Below, piece by piece: positions 1-13,372 of a stretch of 64,000 nucleotides of DNA. This DNA is from Tachypleus tridentatus (Eukaryota; Arthropoda; Merostomata; Xiphosura; Limulidae), in contig NC_134825.1 of the NCBI RefSeq assembly GCF_004210375.1, positions 9,486,001-9,550,000 on the forward strand, written 5' to 3'. Within the stretch, counting starts at the first letter, position 1. Each line of letters begins with the position of its first letter. The notes beneath the pieces are model-generated. The model was not told the origin of the DNA. It saw only the letters and a program-made list of their open reading frames with translations, and did not search any database. The translations under genes were made by a program, and so were the position numbers.

Positions 1-154
1 ACCTATTAACACACTTATATGATTGGTCAACTTACACATCAGTGTCTGGTTAAAATTAAGGTTCAGGAAGCTACAACGACTTTCATAGTTTTGCCCGGAA
101 ATGTCATCTATAAAAAAAACATTTCTTAAATTATTTAATACTAGGGACTAGCGA

Positions 155-969
155 GCTGCCACCTAAACTATCGCACTGACAATTACAATCAAGTTACCAC
201 CTAAACTATAGTACTGACAATTACAATCAAGTTACCACCTAAACTATCGTACTGACAATTACAATCAAGCTGCCACCTAAACTATCGTACTGACAATTAC
301 AATCAAGTTACCACCTAAACTATCGTACTGACAATTACAATCAAGTTACCACCTAAACTATCGTACTGACAATTACAATCAAGCTGCCACCACAAACTAT
401 CGTACTGACAATTACAATCAAGCTGCCACCTAAACTATCGTACTGACAATTACAATCAAGCTGCCACCTAAATCAATACCACCTAAACTATCGACAATTA
501 CAATCAAGTTACCACCTAAACTATCGTACTGACAATTACAATCAAGTTACCACTGACAATTATCAAGCTGCCACCTCTATCATTGCTGACAATTACAATC
601 AAGTTGCCACCTAAACTATCGTACTGACAATTACAAGTTACCACCAAGCTGACAATTACCAAAGCTTGCCTAAACTATCGTACTGACAATTACAATCAAG
701 TTACCACCTAAACTATCGTACTGACAATTACAATCAAGTTACCACCTAAACTATCGTACTGACAATTACAATCAAGCTGCCACCTAAACTATCGTACTGA
801 CAATTACAATCAAGCTGCCACCTAAACTATCGTACTGACAATTACAATCAAGCTGCCACCTAAACTATCGTACTGACAATTACAATCAAGCTGCCACCTA
901 AACTATCGTACTGACAATTACAATCAAGCTGCCACCTAAACTATCGTACTGACAATTACAATCAAGTTA
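155..969. repeat. 38-bp minisatellite
   Basis: The unit contains CCACCTAAACTATCGTACTG and ACAATTACAATCAAG(C/T)TG. About 21 units occur, with disorder (partial and fused units) around 460-680. Confidence 0.95.
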
Positions 970-1330
970 ACCAAAACGACATTACGGTTTATATACTACC
1001 ATTCCGTCATCGTTTTCTGTTTTTGTTTATTTTTGTGAAATTCCATGTAGTTTTAACTGAACACAAACCTTATCTAGTCCGACTCAGCGGGAAGCGTGCT
1101 GTGTACCTAATATTCCGTGGTTTGCTCCCCCTTAGTAAAAAAAGCACAAAACACTGTATTTTGGAGATGTGGGTTTTTTATAAATGTAACAGTCAAATCT
1201 CACTAGTCGGTCTCACAAGAGTAGTTAAGATATTTTTGTTTGTTTCCAGTTAAGCGCAAACTATACAACGGGCTATCTGTGCTTTGCCTTCCATGTTTTT
1301 TGAAACCCGGTTTTTAGTGTTGTAAATCCA
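970..1330. other. No gene seen
   Basis: A/T-rich sequence follows the array. A 76-codon open frame (1023-1253, +) shows no domain. Confidence 0.4.
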
Positions 1331-1331
1331 C

Positions 1332-1460
1332 TGGGGGGCGTCCAAGAGTTTGCGATGGGAGAGGTTAACACACTTCCTTCCCCTTTTACCTATCAGTTCA
1401 AAATTAGGGACGAATAGCACACATAGCCCTCGTGTAGCCTTGCGCGAAATTCAGTGAAGA
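1332..1460 (+). mobile_element. SINE-A, 3' part only
   Basis: It retains the body motif AAAATTAGGGACG and the tail CCTTGCGCGAAATTCA. The tRNA-like head is missing. Confidence 0.7.
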
Positions 1461-1808
1461 ATCTATTATTGTTTGCGTGCACGAAGTGTTTCTTTTGTTT
1501 TTCTCTATCTTTTCCTCTCCATTCCTAAAGTGTGTGACATCACACACCTGGTAACAAGATATATAACTTTACCTTGATTTCACTAACCTTGTAATCTAAT
1601 CGGAAGTCCGATATGAAGTTCGTCAGAAGTGGGACAACTGACGATTTTAAGTTGGGCGTAGCAGTCAAACAACTGGAAATTTGGGAAAGAAAAACAATAA
1701 CACGTAAATGAGCCAGTTGGCTAGAGAGGTGTTGTCTTCTCACAACGGGAATTAATCACCGCTTACAACGTTCTTCCGTATTCATAGACTTGTATGTTCA
1801 AAGGCTTT

Positions 1809-1938
1809 GGGCTCCCCAGTGGCACAGCGGTATGTCCACAGATACACACCGTAAGAAACTGGGTTTCGATACTCATGGTGAGCACAGCACAGATGGCCCG
1901 TTGTGTAGCTTTGTGCTTGACTCTAAACAAACAAATAG
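1809..1938 (+). mobile_element. SINE-C (tRNA-derived)
   Basis: It starts CTCCCCAGTGGCACAGCGGT, has a B-box-like GGTTTCGATAC and a body with CACAGATGGCCCGTTGTGTA, and ends in an ACAAACAAA tail. Confidence 0.8.
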
Positions 1939-2130
1939 ATACCTTGGAAATAACTAATTATATGCTTTTAAGAGTTAACATTCATTCGAAGATGAGATTC
2001 TAGTTATTACTGGCTAATATAATAATTAAATATACCGTTTAAATAGTTGGAAAGGAATACAAGGACTTAAGAGGCATTTCGTCATTTTCAGTTGTCTTAA
2101 TGCCAACTGAAGAAGGACTAATGTTCTCTA

Positions 2131-2212
2131 CTAAAGTCCAGAGTTCTATTCCCCGAGATAAACAGAATGCAGATAGCCCGTTCTGTACCTTTGCACTAAG
2201 AAAGCAACAAAA
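2131..2212 (+). mobile_element. SINE-B/C fragment, degenerate
   Basis: A B-box remnant (AGTTCTATTCCCC) is followed by GCAGATAGCCCGTTCTGTAC. The head is lost. Confidence 0.5.
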
Positions 2213-2477
2213 CAATGAGAAATACATTATATGACAATTATGATAAATTGTAGAAAAAGTCCCTCTTCAAATATTTCATTACTTTATCAACGTTATCGGA
2301 GTTTTCATTACTTTATCAGCTTTACATCACAATATTTGATATTCATAAATTAATTACATAAACATCGTCAGGACCACCACTTCTCCTCTTGTATCCCTCA
2401 GTCTGATAAGTTTCAACATTGCGGTAAAGACCTCTCCAGCAGTCGATATGGTAGATATGATATGGCTTAATCTTAGG

Positions 2478-2640
2478 CGTGGCACGGTCTGGTGGTTTGG
2501 GAGCTCGACTCACTGGTTCGAATTTCGTTACCGAACATTATTCAACTTTTCAGCCATAATGGGCGTTATGATGTGACAGCCAATCACATTGGGTTGTAAC
2601 AACTGATTATTTTCCGTCTAGTCTATCACAACTAAATTAT
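2478..2640 (+). mobile_element. SINE-A, old degenerate copy
   Basis: A tRNA-like head with GGTTCGAATTTCG is followed by a body in which TTCAGCC and GGGCGTTATGATGTGACAG are recognisable. Confidence 0.6.
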
Positions 2641-2782
2641 GGATATAAAGCACTCAAGTAGCTTTTCTGTAATATAAACAAACAATCGAAAAGCAAACTC
2701 TGGTTTTACAAAACTGAAGTAAAAGACAAGAACTCTGAACAACTAAATCGTTTATTACTTTATAGACGTTCTTTTTTGTCAG

Positions 2783-3615
2783 TAGATATAGTGTGAACTA
2801 CCTGTGTTTAATGTTGTTTAATAAAAATACTAACTAGATATAGTGTGAACTACCTGTGTTTAATGTTGTTTAATAAAAATACCAACTAGATATAGTGTGA
2901 ACTACCTGTGTTTAATGTTGTTTAATAAAAATACTAACTAGATATAGTGTGAACTACCTGTGTTTAATGTTGTTTAATAAAAATACCAACTAGATATAGT
3001 GTGAACTACCTGTGTTTAATGTTGTTTAATAAAAATACTAACTAGATATAGTGTGAACTACCTGTGTTTAATGTTGTTTAATAAAAATACTAACTAGATA
3101 TAGTGTGAACTACCTGTGTTTAATGTTGTTTAATAAAAAATACCAACTAGATATAGTGTGAACTACCTGTGTTTAATGTTGTTTAATAAAAATACCAACT
3201 AGATATAGTGTGAACTACCTGTGTTTAATGTTGTTTAATAAAAAATACTAACTAGATATAGTGTGAACTACCTGTCTTTAATGTTGTTTAATAAAAATAC
3301 TAACTAGATATAGTGTGAACTACCTGTGTTTAATGTTGTTTAATAAAAATACTAACTAGATATGTTGAACTACCTGTGTTTAATGTTGTTTGATAAAAAT
3401 ACTAACTAGATATAGTGTGAACTACCTGTGTTTAATGTTGTTTAATAAAAATCTAACTAGATATAGTGTGAACTACCTGTGTTTAATGTTGTTTAATAAA
3501 AATACCAACTAGATATAACCTGTGTTTAATGTTGAATACTAACCTGTACCTGTTTGATATTGTTTGATAAAGATACTACGTGAACTACCTTGTTTGATAT
3601 TGTAACATAAAGATA
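2783..3615. repeat. 52-bp minisatellite
   Basis: The unit contains TAGATATAGTGTGAACTACC and TGTGTTTAATGTTGTTTAAT. About 14 well-kept units are followed by a decayed right edge (3500-3615). Confidence 0.95.
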
Positions 3616-3753
3616 CTATCAACGTGGCTTTAAAACAGCTGTCGTTGTTTGTTACCATCTATCCATCTATAATCTGCTTCTAAAAAAATTTAAAAGTTAC
3701 TTGAACTTTAATATTTTACTTAAACAACACCAGTCCGTTTTTAGTATCATTTG

Positions 3754-5190
3754 TAACTCAGTAAAACAGAGAAGATTACCAACTGGACCATTAATACCTA
3801 AGTAAAACAGAGAAGATTACCCACTGGACCATTAATACCTAAGTAAAACAGAGATTACCATCTGGACCATTAATACCTAAGTAAAATAAATAGAATTACC
3901 AACTGAACCATTAATACCTAAGTAAAATAAATAGAATTACCAACTGAACCATTAATACCTAAGTAAAATAGATAGAATTACCAACTGAACCATTAATACC
4001 TAAGTAAAATAGATAGAATTACCAACTGAACCATTAATACCTAAGTAAAATAGATAGAATTACCAACTGAACCATTAATACCTAAGTAAAATAGATAGAA
4101 TTACCAACTGAACCATTAATACCTAAGTAAAATAGAAAGAATTACCAACTGAACCATTAATACCTAAGTAAAATAGATAGAATTACCAACTGAACCATTA
4201 ATACCTAAGTAAAATAAATAGAATTACCAACTGGACCATTAATACCTAAGTAAAATAGATAGAATTACCAACTGAACCATTAACACCTAAGTAAAATAGA
4301 TAGAATTACCAACTGAACCATTAATACCTAAGTAAAATAGATAGAATTACCAACTGAACCATTAATACCTAAGTAAAATAGATAGAATTACCAACTGAAC
4401 CATTAATACCTAAGTAAAATAGATAGAATTACCAACTGAACCATTAATACCTAAGTAAAATAGATAGAATTACCAACTGAACCATTAATACCTAAGTAAA
4501 ATAGATAGAATTACCAACTGAACCATTAATACCTAAGTAAAATAGATAGAATTACCAACTGGACCATTAATACCTAAGTAAAATAGATAGAATTACCAAC
4601 TGAACCATTAACACTTAAGTAAAATAGATAGAATTACCAACTGAACCATTAACACCTAAGTAAAATAGATAGAATTACCAACTGAACCATTAATACCTAA
4701 GTAAAATAGATAGAATTACCAACTGAACCATTAATACCTAAGTAAAATAGATAGAATTACCAACTGGACCATTAATACCTAAGTAAAATAGATAGAATTA
4801 CCAACTGGACCATTACTAACCATTAATACCTAAGTAAAATCGTAGGATTACCAAATGGACCATTACCAACTAATACTGGAACCATTAATACCCAAAGTAG
4901 ATAGAATTACCAACTGTACTATTGCTAACCAATTAATATTGGAATGACCTTCAAGTAAAATAGATAGAATTACCAACTGACCAATAATACCTAAGATTTC
5001 CAAAAATAGATAGAATTACCAACTGAACCATTAATACCTAAGTAAAATAGATAGAATTACCAACTGAACCATTAATACCTAAGTAAAATAGATAGAATTA
5101 CCAACTGAACCATTAATACCTAAGTAAAATAGATAGAATTACCAACTGAACCATTAATACCTAAGTAAAATAGATAGAATTACCAACTGA
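3754..5190. repeat. 41-bp minisatellite, subfamily 1
   Basis: The unit contains ACCTAAGTAAAATAGATAG and AATTACCAACTGAACCATT. It is mostly homogeneous, with a scrambled patch at 4811-5010 after which ordered units resume. Confidence 0.95.
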
Positions 5191-5455
5191 ACAATTACTA
5201 ACTAACTAATATTGGAATGATTTCCAACTAAAATCGTGAAGATTACCATCTGGACTATTACTAACCAACTAATATTGGAATGATTTCCAACTAAAATCGT
5301 GAGGATTACCAACTGGACCATTACTAACCAACTAATATTGGAATGATTTCAACTAAAATCGTGAGAATTACCAACTGTACCTATTACTAACCAACTAATA
5401 TCGGGAATTATATGAACAGAGTTAATACCTACACTAAAAATAAAATGATCTTACC
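5191..5455. repeat. Transition zone between the two 41-bp subfamilies
   Basis: Three or four longer units (about 60 bp) with ACTAATATTGGAATGATTTC mix features of both neighbouring subfamilies. Confidence 0.75.
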
Positions 5456-7262
5456 ATCAGTTATTAACTAAAATCGTGAAGATTACCAACTGTACCATCT
5501 ATACCTAAAATCGTAAAGATAGATACCAACTGTACCATCAATAATTAAGTAAAATCGAATGATTACCAACTGTACCAACTAAGTAACTAAAATCGTGAAG
5601 ATTACCAACTGTACCATCAATAATTAAGTAAAATCGTGAAGATTACCAACTGTACCATCAGTATTAAGTAAAATCGTGAAGATTACCAACTGTACCATCA
5701 ATAATTAACTAAAATCGTGAAGATTACCAACTGTACCATCAGTAATTAACTAAAATCGTGAAGATTACCAACTGTACCATCAGTAATTAACTAAAATCGT
5801 GAAGATTACCAACTGTACCATCAGTAATTAACTAAAATTGTGAAGATTACCAACTGTACCATCAGTAATTAACTAAAATCGTGAAGATTACCAACTGTAC
5901 CATCAGTAGTTAAGTAAAATCGTGAAGATTACCAACTGTACCATCAATAATTAAGTAAAATCGTGAAGATTATTAACTGTACCATCAGTAATTAACTAAA
6001 ATCGTGAAGATTACCAACTGTACCATCAGTAATTAACTAAAATCGTGAGGATTACCAACTGTACCATCAGTAATTAACTAAAATCGTGAAGATTACCAAC
6101 TGTACCATCAGTAATTAACTAAAATCGTGAAGATTACCAACTGTACCATCAGTAATTAACTAAAATCGTGAAGATTACCAACTGTACCATCAATAATTAA
6201 CTAAAATCGTGAAGATTACCAACTGTACCATCAGTAATTAACTAAAATCGTGAAGATTATCAACTGTACCATCAGTAAGTAACTAAAATCGTGAAGATTA
6301 CCAACTGTACCATCAGTAACTAAGTAAAATCGTGAAGATTACCAACTGTACCATCAGTAATTAAGTAAAATCGTGAAGATTACCAACTGTACCATCAGTA
6401 AATAACTTAATTAAGTAAAATCGTGAAGATTACCAACTGTACCATCAGTAATTAAGTAAAATCGTGAAGATTACCAACTGTACCATCAGTAATTAAGTAA
6501 AATCGTGAAGATTACCAACTGTACCATCAGTAATTAACTAAAATCGTGAAGATTACCAACTGTACCATCAATAATTAAGTAAAATCGTGAAGATTACCAA
6601 CTGTACCATCAGTAAGTAACTAAAATCGTGAAGATTACCAACTGTACCATCAGTAATTAAGTAAAATCGTGAAGATTACCAACTGTACCATCAGTAATTA
6701 ACTAAAATCGTGAAGATTACCAACTGTACCATCAGTAATTAACTAAAATCGTGAAGATTACCAACTGTACCATCAGTAATTAAGTAAAATCGTGAAGATT
6801 ACCAACTGTACCATCAATAATTAAGTAAAATCGTGAAGATTACCAACTGTACCATCAGTAATTAACTAAAATCGTGAAGATTACCAACTGTACCATCAGA
6901 AATTAACTAAAATCGTGAAGATTACCAACTGTACCATCAGTAATTAACTAAAATCGTGAAGATTACCAACTGTACCATCAGTAATTAACTAAAATCGTGA
7001 AGATTACCAACTGTACCATCAGTAATTAAGTAAAATCGTGAAGATTACCAACTGTACCATCAGTAATTAACTAAAATCGTGAAGATTACCAACTGTACCA
7101 TCAGAAATTAACTAAAATCGTGAAGATTACCAACTGTACCATCAGTAATTAAGTAATATCGTGAAGATTACCAACTGTACCATCAGTAATTAACTAAAAT
7201 CGTGAAGATTACCAACTGTACCATCAGTAATTAACTAAAATCGGGGAAGTTGCCAACTGGAT
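5456..7262. repeat. 41-bp minisatellite, subfamily 2
   Basis: The unit contains ACTAAAATCGTGAAGATTAC and CAACTGTACCATCAGTAAT. It is very homogeneous, about 43 units. It aligns to subfamily 1 over the whole unit (shared GTAAAAT and ATTACCAACTG cores), so the two blocks are one family. Confidence 0.95.
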
Positions 7263-7736
7263 CCAAATTTACCTAATAATGCCTTCATATATTACCAAAA
7301 AATGTATGGAAGAAAATATTATCTATCGTATGAAAAATACTGATATTGTGTAATGTAACATGTAGCATCAGTGTGAATACACTATTTTATAGTTTACAGT
7401 TAGATTGAAAATAAACATTGTGAATTGGAGAGTTTTTAATATGTTCAAATAAATGTTTTAAGCATGGTAATTAAAGAGAACAGTCGTTAAAAGTCTCTGT
7501 GACTTACAGGTATATATTGTGCTCGGACTAGATTTATACTAAAATAAAAGAGGAAATCAGTATATTTATGTAACTTAAGCTAGTTCCAGAGGATTTAGCC
7601 AAGAAAAGTATTCCCCAACATAATGACGTTACAGTTACAGAGAAGCATAATATCTCGCGTGACTAGCGATATCAACGTCATTTAAAGTTTAAGGTTTTAC
7701 CACTATGTGGCGCCACGTATAGGAGTACGGAAGTTA
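7263..7736. other. No gene seen
   Basis: Unique-looking A/T-rich sequence. No open frame of note. Confidence 0.4.
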
Positions 7737-7920
7737 GTTTGTTTTGACATATTTGCAAAGCAACTTTAGGTCTACCTGCGCTAGACGTCGTCAATTTAGG
7801 ATTAATGTAGTAAATGGAAAGTAACTACTAAAGACCACCCACCGCCAACTATCGGGCTACTTTTTGTCAAAACGAATAGTGAGAATGATCGCCGTCCATA
7901 TCACGTCTGAAAGCTCGTTC
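7737..7920 (-). mobile_element. SINE-A, degenerate
   Basis: Minus-strand body with CCACCCACCGCCAACT, GGGCTACTTTTTGTC and CACGTCTGAAAGCTCG. The tRNA-like head is missing. Confidence 0.7.
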
Positions 7921-8182
7921 GTTGACTAGAGTCAGAAACTAGTAAGATGGATTTCTTTAGTAATAACAACCTGTAGGAAATGCTACATGGAAAGTTGGTT
8001 GTTCGGATGACAATATTTTAATCTCTTCAGTTAAGCCAATATTGAAATAATTAATCTTAGAATGTGTGTTGGTATAGATAAGAAAGCTCAATGCATGAGG
8101 TTAAGGGTAAAAAATTCTATTTCAAAATATTTTTTAGTGATTTTGCATGAAATTGTGAATTGAAGGCGCGTAATAAACATAC

Positions 8183-10316
8183 GTTACTCCATCCCAGATA
8201 ACAGGAATTCAGTGACGACGTTACTCCATCTAAGATAACAGGAGTTACGTTACTCCATCCCATATAACAGGTTACGTAACTCCATCCCAGATGTTACGTT
8301 ACCCATCCCAGATAACAAGAGTTACGTAACTCCATCCCAGATAACAGGTTACCCATCCCAGTTACGTTACTCCATCCCAGATAACAGGAGTTATGTTACT
8401 CCATTCCAGATAACAAGAGTTACGTAACTCCATCCCAGATAACAGGAGTTACGTTACTCCACTACCAGGAATTAAGTGACATCCCAGATAACAGGAGTTA
8501 TGTTACTCCATCCCAGATAACAAGAGTTACGTTACTCCATCCCAGATAACAGGAGTTATGTTACTCCATCCCAGATAACAAGAGTTACGTAACTCCATCC
8601 CAGATAATCCAAGAGATATGTTACGTTCATCCCAGATAACAGGAATTAGTGACGACGTTACTCCATCTAAGATAACAGGAGTTACGTTACTTCATCCCAG
8701 ATAACAGGAGTTACGTTACTCCATCCCAGATAACAGGAGTTATGTTACTCCATCCCAGATAACAAGAGTTACGTAACTCCATCCCAGATAACAGGAGTTA
8801 TGTTACTTCATCCCAGATAACAAGAGTTATGTTACTCCATCCCAGATAACAAGAGTAACGTTACTCCATCCCAGATAACAGGAGTTATGTTACTCCATCC
8901 CAGATAACAAGAGTTACGTAACTCCATCCCAGATATCAAGAGTTACGTTACTCCATCCCAGATAACAGGAATTAAGTGACGACGTTACTCCATCTAAGAT
9001 AACAGGAGTTACGTTACTTCATCCCAGATAACAGGAGTTACGTTACTCCATCCCAGATAACAAGAGTTACGTTACTCCATCCCAGATAACAGGATATGTT
9101 ACTCCATAAGATAACAGGAGTTACGTTACTCCATCCCAGATAACAAGAGTTACGTTACTCCATCCCAGATAACAGGAGTTATGTTACTCCATCCCAGATA
9201 ACAAGAGTTACGTTACTCCATCCCAGATACTCCATCTAAGATAACAGAGTTACGTTACTCCATCCCAGATAACAGGAGTTATGTTACTCCATCCCAGATA
9301 ACAGGAGTTATGTTACTCCATCCCAGATAACAAGAGTTACGTAACTCCATCCCAGATAACAAGAGTTATGTTACTCCATCCCAGATAACAAGAGTTACGT
9401 TACTCCATCCCAGATAACAAATGAGTTACGTTACTCCATCCCAGATAACAGGAGTTATGTTACTCCATCCCAGATAACAGGAGCTATATTACTCCATCCC
9501 AGATAACAAGAGTTATGTTACTCCATTCCAGATAACAAGAGTTACGTTACGCCATCCCAGATAACAAGAGTTACGTTACTCCATCCCAGATAACAGGAAT
9601 TAAGTGACGACGTTACTCCATCCCAGATAACAAGAGTTATGTTACTCCATCCCAGATAACATGAGTTACGTTACTCCATCCCAGATAACATGAGTTAGAT
9701 AACATCTCAGATGACAGGAGTTGTTACTCCATCCAGATAACAGGAGTTACGTTACTCCATCCCAGATAACAGGAGTTATGTTACTCCATCCCAGATAACA
9801 GGAGTTTCTCCATCCCAGATAACAGGAGTAACGTTACTCCATCCCAGATAACATGAGTTACGTTACTCCATCCCAGATAACAGGAGTCACGTTACTCCAT
9901 TCCAGTTAACAAGAGTTAAGCCACGTTACTCCATCCCAGATAACATGAGTTATATTATTTCATCCCATATAACAGAAGTCACGTTACTCCATCCCAGATA
10001 ACATGAGTTATATTACTTCATCCCATATAACAGGAGTCACGTTACTCCATCCCATATAACATGAGTCACGTTACTCCATTCCAGATAACATGAGTCACGT
10101 TACTCCATTCCAGTTAACAAAAGTTAAGCCACGTTACTTCATCCCAGATAACAGGAGTTACGTAACTCCATCCCAGATAACATGAGTTACATTACTTCAT
10201 CCCATATAACAGGAGTCACGTAACTCCATCCCAGATAACAAGAGTTATATTACTTCATCCCATATAACAGGAGTCACGTAACTCCATCCCAGATAACAAG
10301 AGTTATATTACTTCCA
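8183..10316. repeat. 29-bp minisatellite
   Basis: The unit contains GTTACTCCATCCCAGATAAC followed by AGGAGTTAC. About 70 units occur, with frequent partial units and recurring longer variants carrying AATTAAGTGACGACGTTACT. CG/TG alternation at one site (TTACGTTA versus TTATGTTA) and GTTACGTAAC palindromes are common. Confidence 0.95.
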
Positions 10317-10582
10317 GATCCAGAGTTTCTCGTTTATTGCCCTCTTTGAAAAAGATTACAATTAAGACATTTCGCCTCGTTAAGTTTTTATGAATTATTT
10401 TTATTTGTTTTTTAATATTATGGTTGTGTAATGCTTTTAGATTGGACATTTTTATTTTTCTTTAGGTGTTTCTAGTGCGAATTTGGATGTCCTTATTATT
10501 GTAAACAATATATGTTTTACATAAGTTTATCTCTGTATAAAAACGTCGATTATTATGAATTTATAAATGAGGTTATCTATAG
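10317..10582. other. No gene seen
   Basis: A/T-rich sequence between the array and an old SINE. Confidence 0.4.
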
Positions 10583-10850
10583 GTTTGTTCGTTTCGTAAT
10601 TTTTGCGCTAAGTAACACACAAAGGGCCATATGTGCAATGTCGGCTCTAGTTTTAACTGATAGTCTGGAGGAAAAGCACTAATCAATCACCGCCACCTCT
10701 TCTTAAATTAAATAGCAAAATTCGACTGTCACTCTTATAACGTATCCATGATATTAAACAGTGGAGCGTGTTTTCACGGCGACAAACGGCAGATCCTAAA
10801 CCCTAGGATTTACAGTCCGAGCATGCTGACCACTAGGCCAGATCGAATCA
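10583..10850 (-). mobile_element. SINE-A, old degenerate copy
   Basis: Minus orientation. GGGCCATATGTGCAATG, ATCACCGCCACCTCTTCTT and a head remnant ending GACCACTAGGCCAGATCG are recognisable. Confidence 0.6.
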
Positions 10851-12224
10851 TACTTGGACATCTAAAAGCGTGACCTATGTTACCAAGATAGGAACTACTT
10901 CAGTGAAACCAGTTAATGTTCTCCACCTTCGTGACCTAAGAACAAAACGTTGTTTCAAGGTAAAGCACAAACGATTCTTTCTGGCCTTCTGAGCACACAG
11001 CTAAGAAGACAGATGGTTCAGTGAGTCAATCTGTGAATAACAGTGATTCGACTGAGTCCACCTATAGCTCCTCTTAGAGATGGCAGGTGTCCTGGCCAAA
11101 TCAGCCTTTGAGAAAGCCCTTCTTTTGAATCTTCTGAGAGCGAAGGAAAAAAAATGCTACGAAGTGGCTTTACTCGGGTACGAATCAGAACGTAAGAGAA
11201 CCGTGTAGATGTAAATAGGGTGGAAGGGAAAAACCAGTCAAGGTAAGCGGTGACTGGGTGTTTACTACGTCTTAAAGAAGTCCCTCTACAACGGAAAAAA
11301 AACAACTTTTCTTTGTGGTTCTCAGAGGCTACGCTATCGCACACCTGTCGTTTGTGGTGTATATTTATTACTTTAAGCCTCAGGAGTATGTAAATGAAGT
11401 TTTTTTTTACAGTTTAGAAAGTAGTTATTGTTGTTTTTAATGATATACTAAGAAATCTTAATGTATTCGATGACAGTTTTGAATTGTATATAACAACAAC
11501 ACGTCCATCCCTGTGATAAACTGTACAATTTATCTTCAAACTTTAAAACTATTTAATAATTAAACAGAATAGTGTGTTCGAATCTGCCTTGGTTTCAGTT
11601 TTCACTTCATCATATTTTTATTTGAGTTTCACAGATAGGTATGCCCTATTTTTTACATATGTAATAAACTTCTTTATAATATTCAACATTGCCTAGAATT
11701 TGATGGTTTTCTACGTATATAAAAAATTACTGCTAGTTTTTTTTTATGTTCAATAAAAACAAATCGTGATGCAGGATAGTAGTTCATAATAAGGATCGCA
11801 AAAAATTGTACAAAACTAATAAAACGTTCGAGGAAAAAGCACCTTAAACAGTAAAGATTCAAATAACTACAATAAATCGTCATGAACCGTATCAGCTAGC
11901 TACTAGCTATGTTTATTATTATTATAATGTATAAAGTTAGCTACCATATCAAGTAATCCTTAGCTAATAGTTGATCTTAAAAATAAAGAAAACAAGATAA
12001 ATAAATAAGATGTAATATAAAAACTTGCAAATAGGGATATTAAAAAAAGTAAAGAAACTAGGCTGGAGATACTGTGGACATTATTTACTGAAGCTACAAA
12101 TCAATCAAATGTAATTCTGGATAACAGCATAAAGCCAAAATAAGGATTTATAGTTTAAGTAAATAATATCTATAATATCCCCATTCTTGTTTCCTTACCT
12201 ATTTTTTTAAGATTCTTATTGTCT
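10851..12224. other. No gene supported
   Basis: Open frames at 11018-11344 (-) and 11683-11883 (-) have no recognisable domain, and I see no supporting splice pattern. Otherwise A/T-rich. Confidence 0.4.
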
Positions 12225-12346
12225 CCCGCTGGTACAGCGGTAAGTCTACTGATATACAACGCTAAAATCATGGGACTCGATTCCTCTCCGTGGACTCAGA
12301 AGATAGCCCGATGTGACTTTGTTATAAGAAAACACACAAGAACTTT
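12225..12346 (+). mobile_element. SINE-B (tRNA-derived)
   Basis: Head CCCGCTGGTACAGCGGTAAG, B-box-like GGGACTCGATTCC, and tail GCCCGATGTGACTTTGTTAT with AAGAAAACACACA. Confidence 0.8.
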
Positions 12347-13269
12347 ATTTACAGGTTTTTAAATTCCTAATTTTTAAGTAACTAAGAAGTAACACTGAGG
12401 ACGTGAGTATGACATGCTATGTAAAACTCAGATCTGATATAAAGTAATGACAAAGTTTAAAAGCGTTACGGTTGCATATTTCTACATGCTTTTTATGACT
12501 TATTATTTTTGTTTTCACGTATTTCATTCTGTTGCACATTGTGAGTAGATTTCTTTCTATTCTGAAGTGGTCCAAAGTGTATCACACTCACTGTGTTTTT
12601 CTATACACCTGTTTTATATAACCTTTTCTTTCAAAATTGCTTTATAGTTTCATAAGAAACCGTAGTTAGAACCATCTTGTACTCGGCTAATAGGCTTAAC
12701 TAAACTTGTTTTTTTCAGTTATTAGGGAACGTAAAATAACGTCTTGTTATGCGTGGATTAGCTATAAGTTTCAATCTATTTTTAAAGACGACCAAGAAAT
12801 ACTGCGTTGAAAAAAAATTACCGATCCGTGTGAGTGTGGCGGGGTGTGCAGAAAATCACATCGCTATAATGTCCACCAAGTTTGTACTTATCACGGTTGT
12901 CAGCACAGATGTGTATAGTGTTCAGTGATGTAAAGCTATATATATATATTATTATACTTGGTGGTTATGAATGGTTAACAGTGACGAATTGAGGCATTTA
13001 AGTGTCTTCCCCGTTATTCACTTAATTCACAAAAACAACGAGAAAACAAAAAAAATACTAAAAGTGTTTGGGTGAATGACCAAACGTTTGTGATACCTGT
13101 AACCAGTTGACCCATGTTGTCAAAAGAGAATACAAATACGTTACTGAGAAGGTATCCGAAGCGAGAGAAGTGTCGTATGAAAATTTATTTTTATAATTAG
13201 ATATTTTTCTTAATTTATTTATCTAATCGCACAAATTAATAAAGGAGAGAAAAAATAAAATAGTCTGAA
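12347..13269. other. No gene seen
   Basis: A/T-rich sequence with a short (TA)n run near 12,940. No convincing exon. Confidence 0.4.
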
Positions 13270-13372
13270 TGTTTGAAGCTACACAATGGGCAATCTGGGC
13301 ACTGCCCATCACATGTATCGAAACCCGGTTTTAGCAGATGCGAGTCCACAGACGTGCCACTGGGGCAAATAG
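13270..13372 (-). mobile_element. SINE-C
   Basis: Minus strand: GAAGCTACACAATGGGCAAT, then CACATGTATCGAAACCCGGT, ending GTGCCACTGGGG. Confidence 0.75.

Noticed and set aside
155-969. A CRISPR array
   Set aside because: Units are contiguous 38-mers with no unique spacers, and the DNA is eukaryotic.
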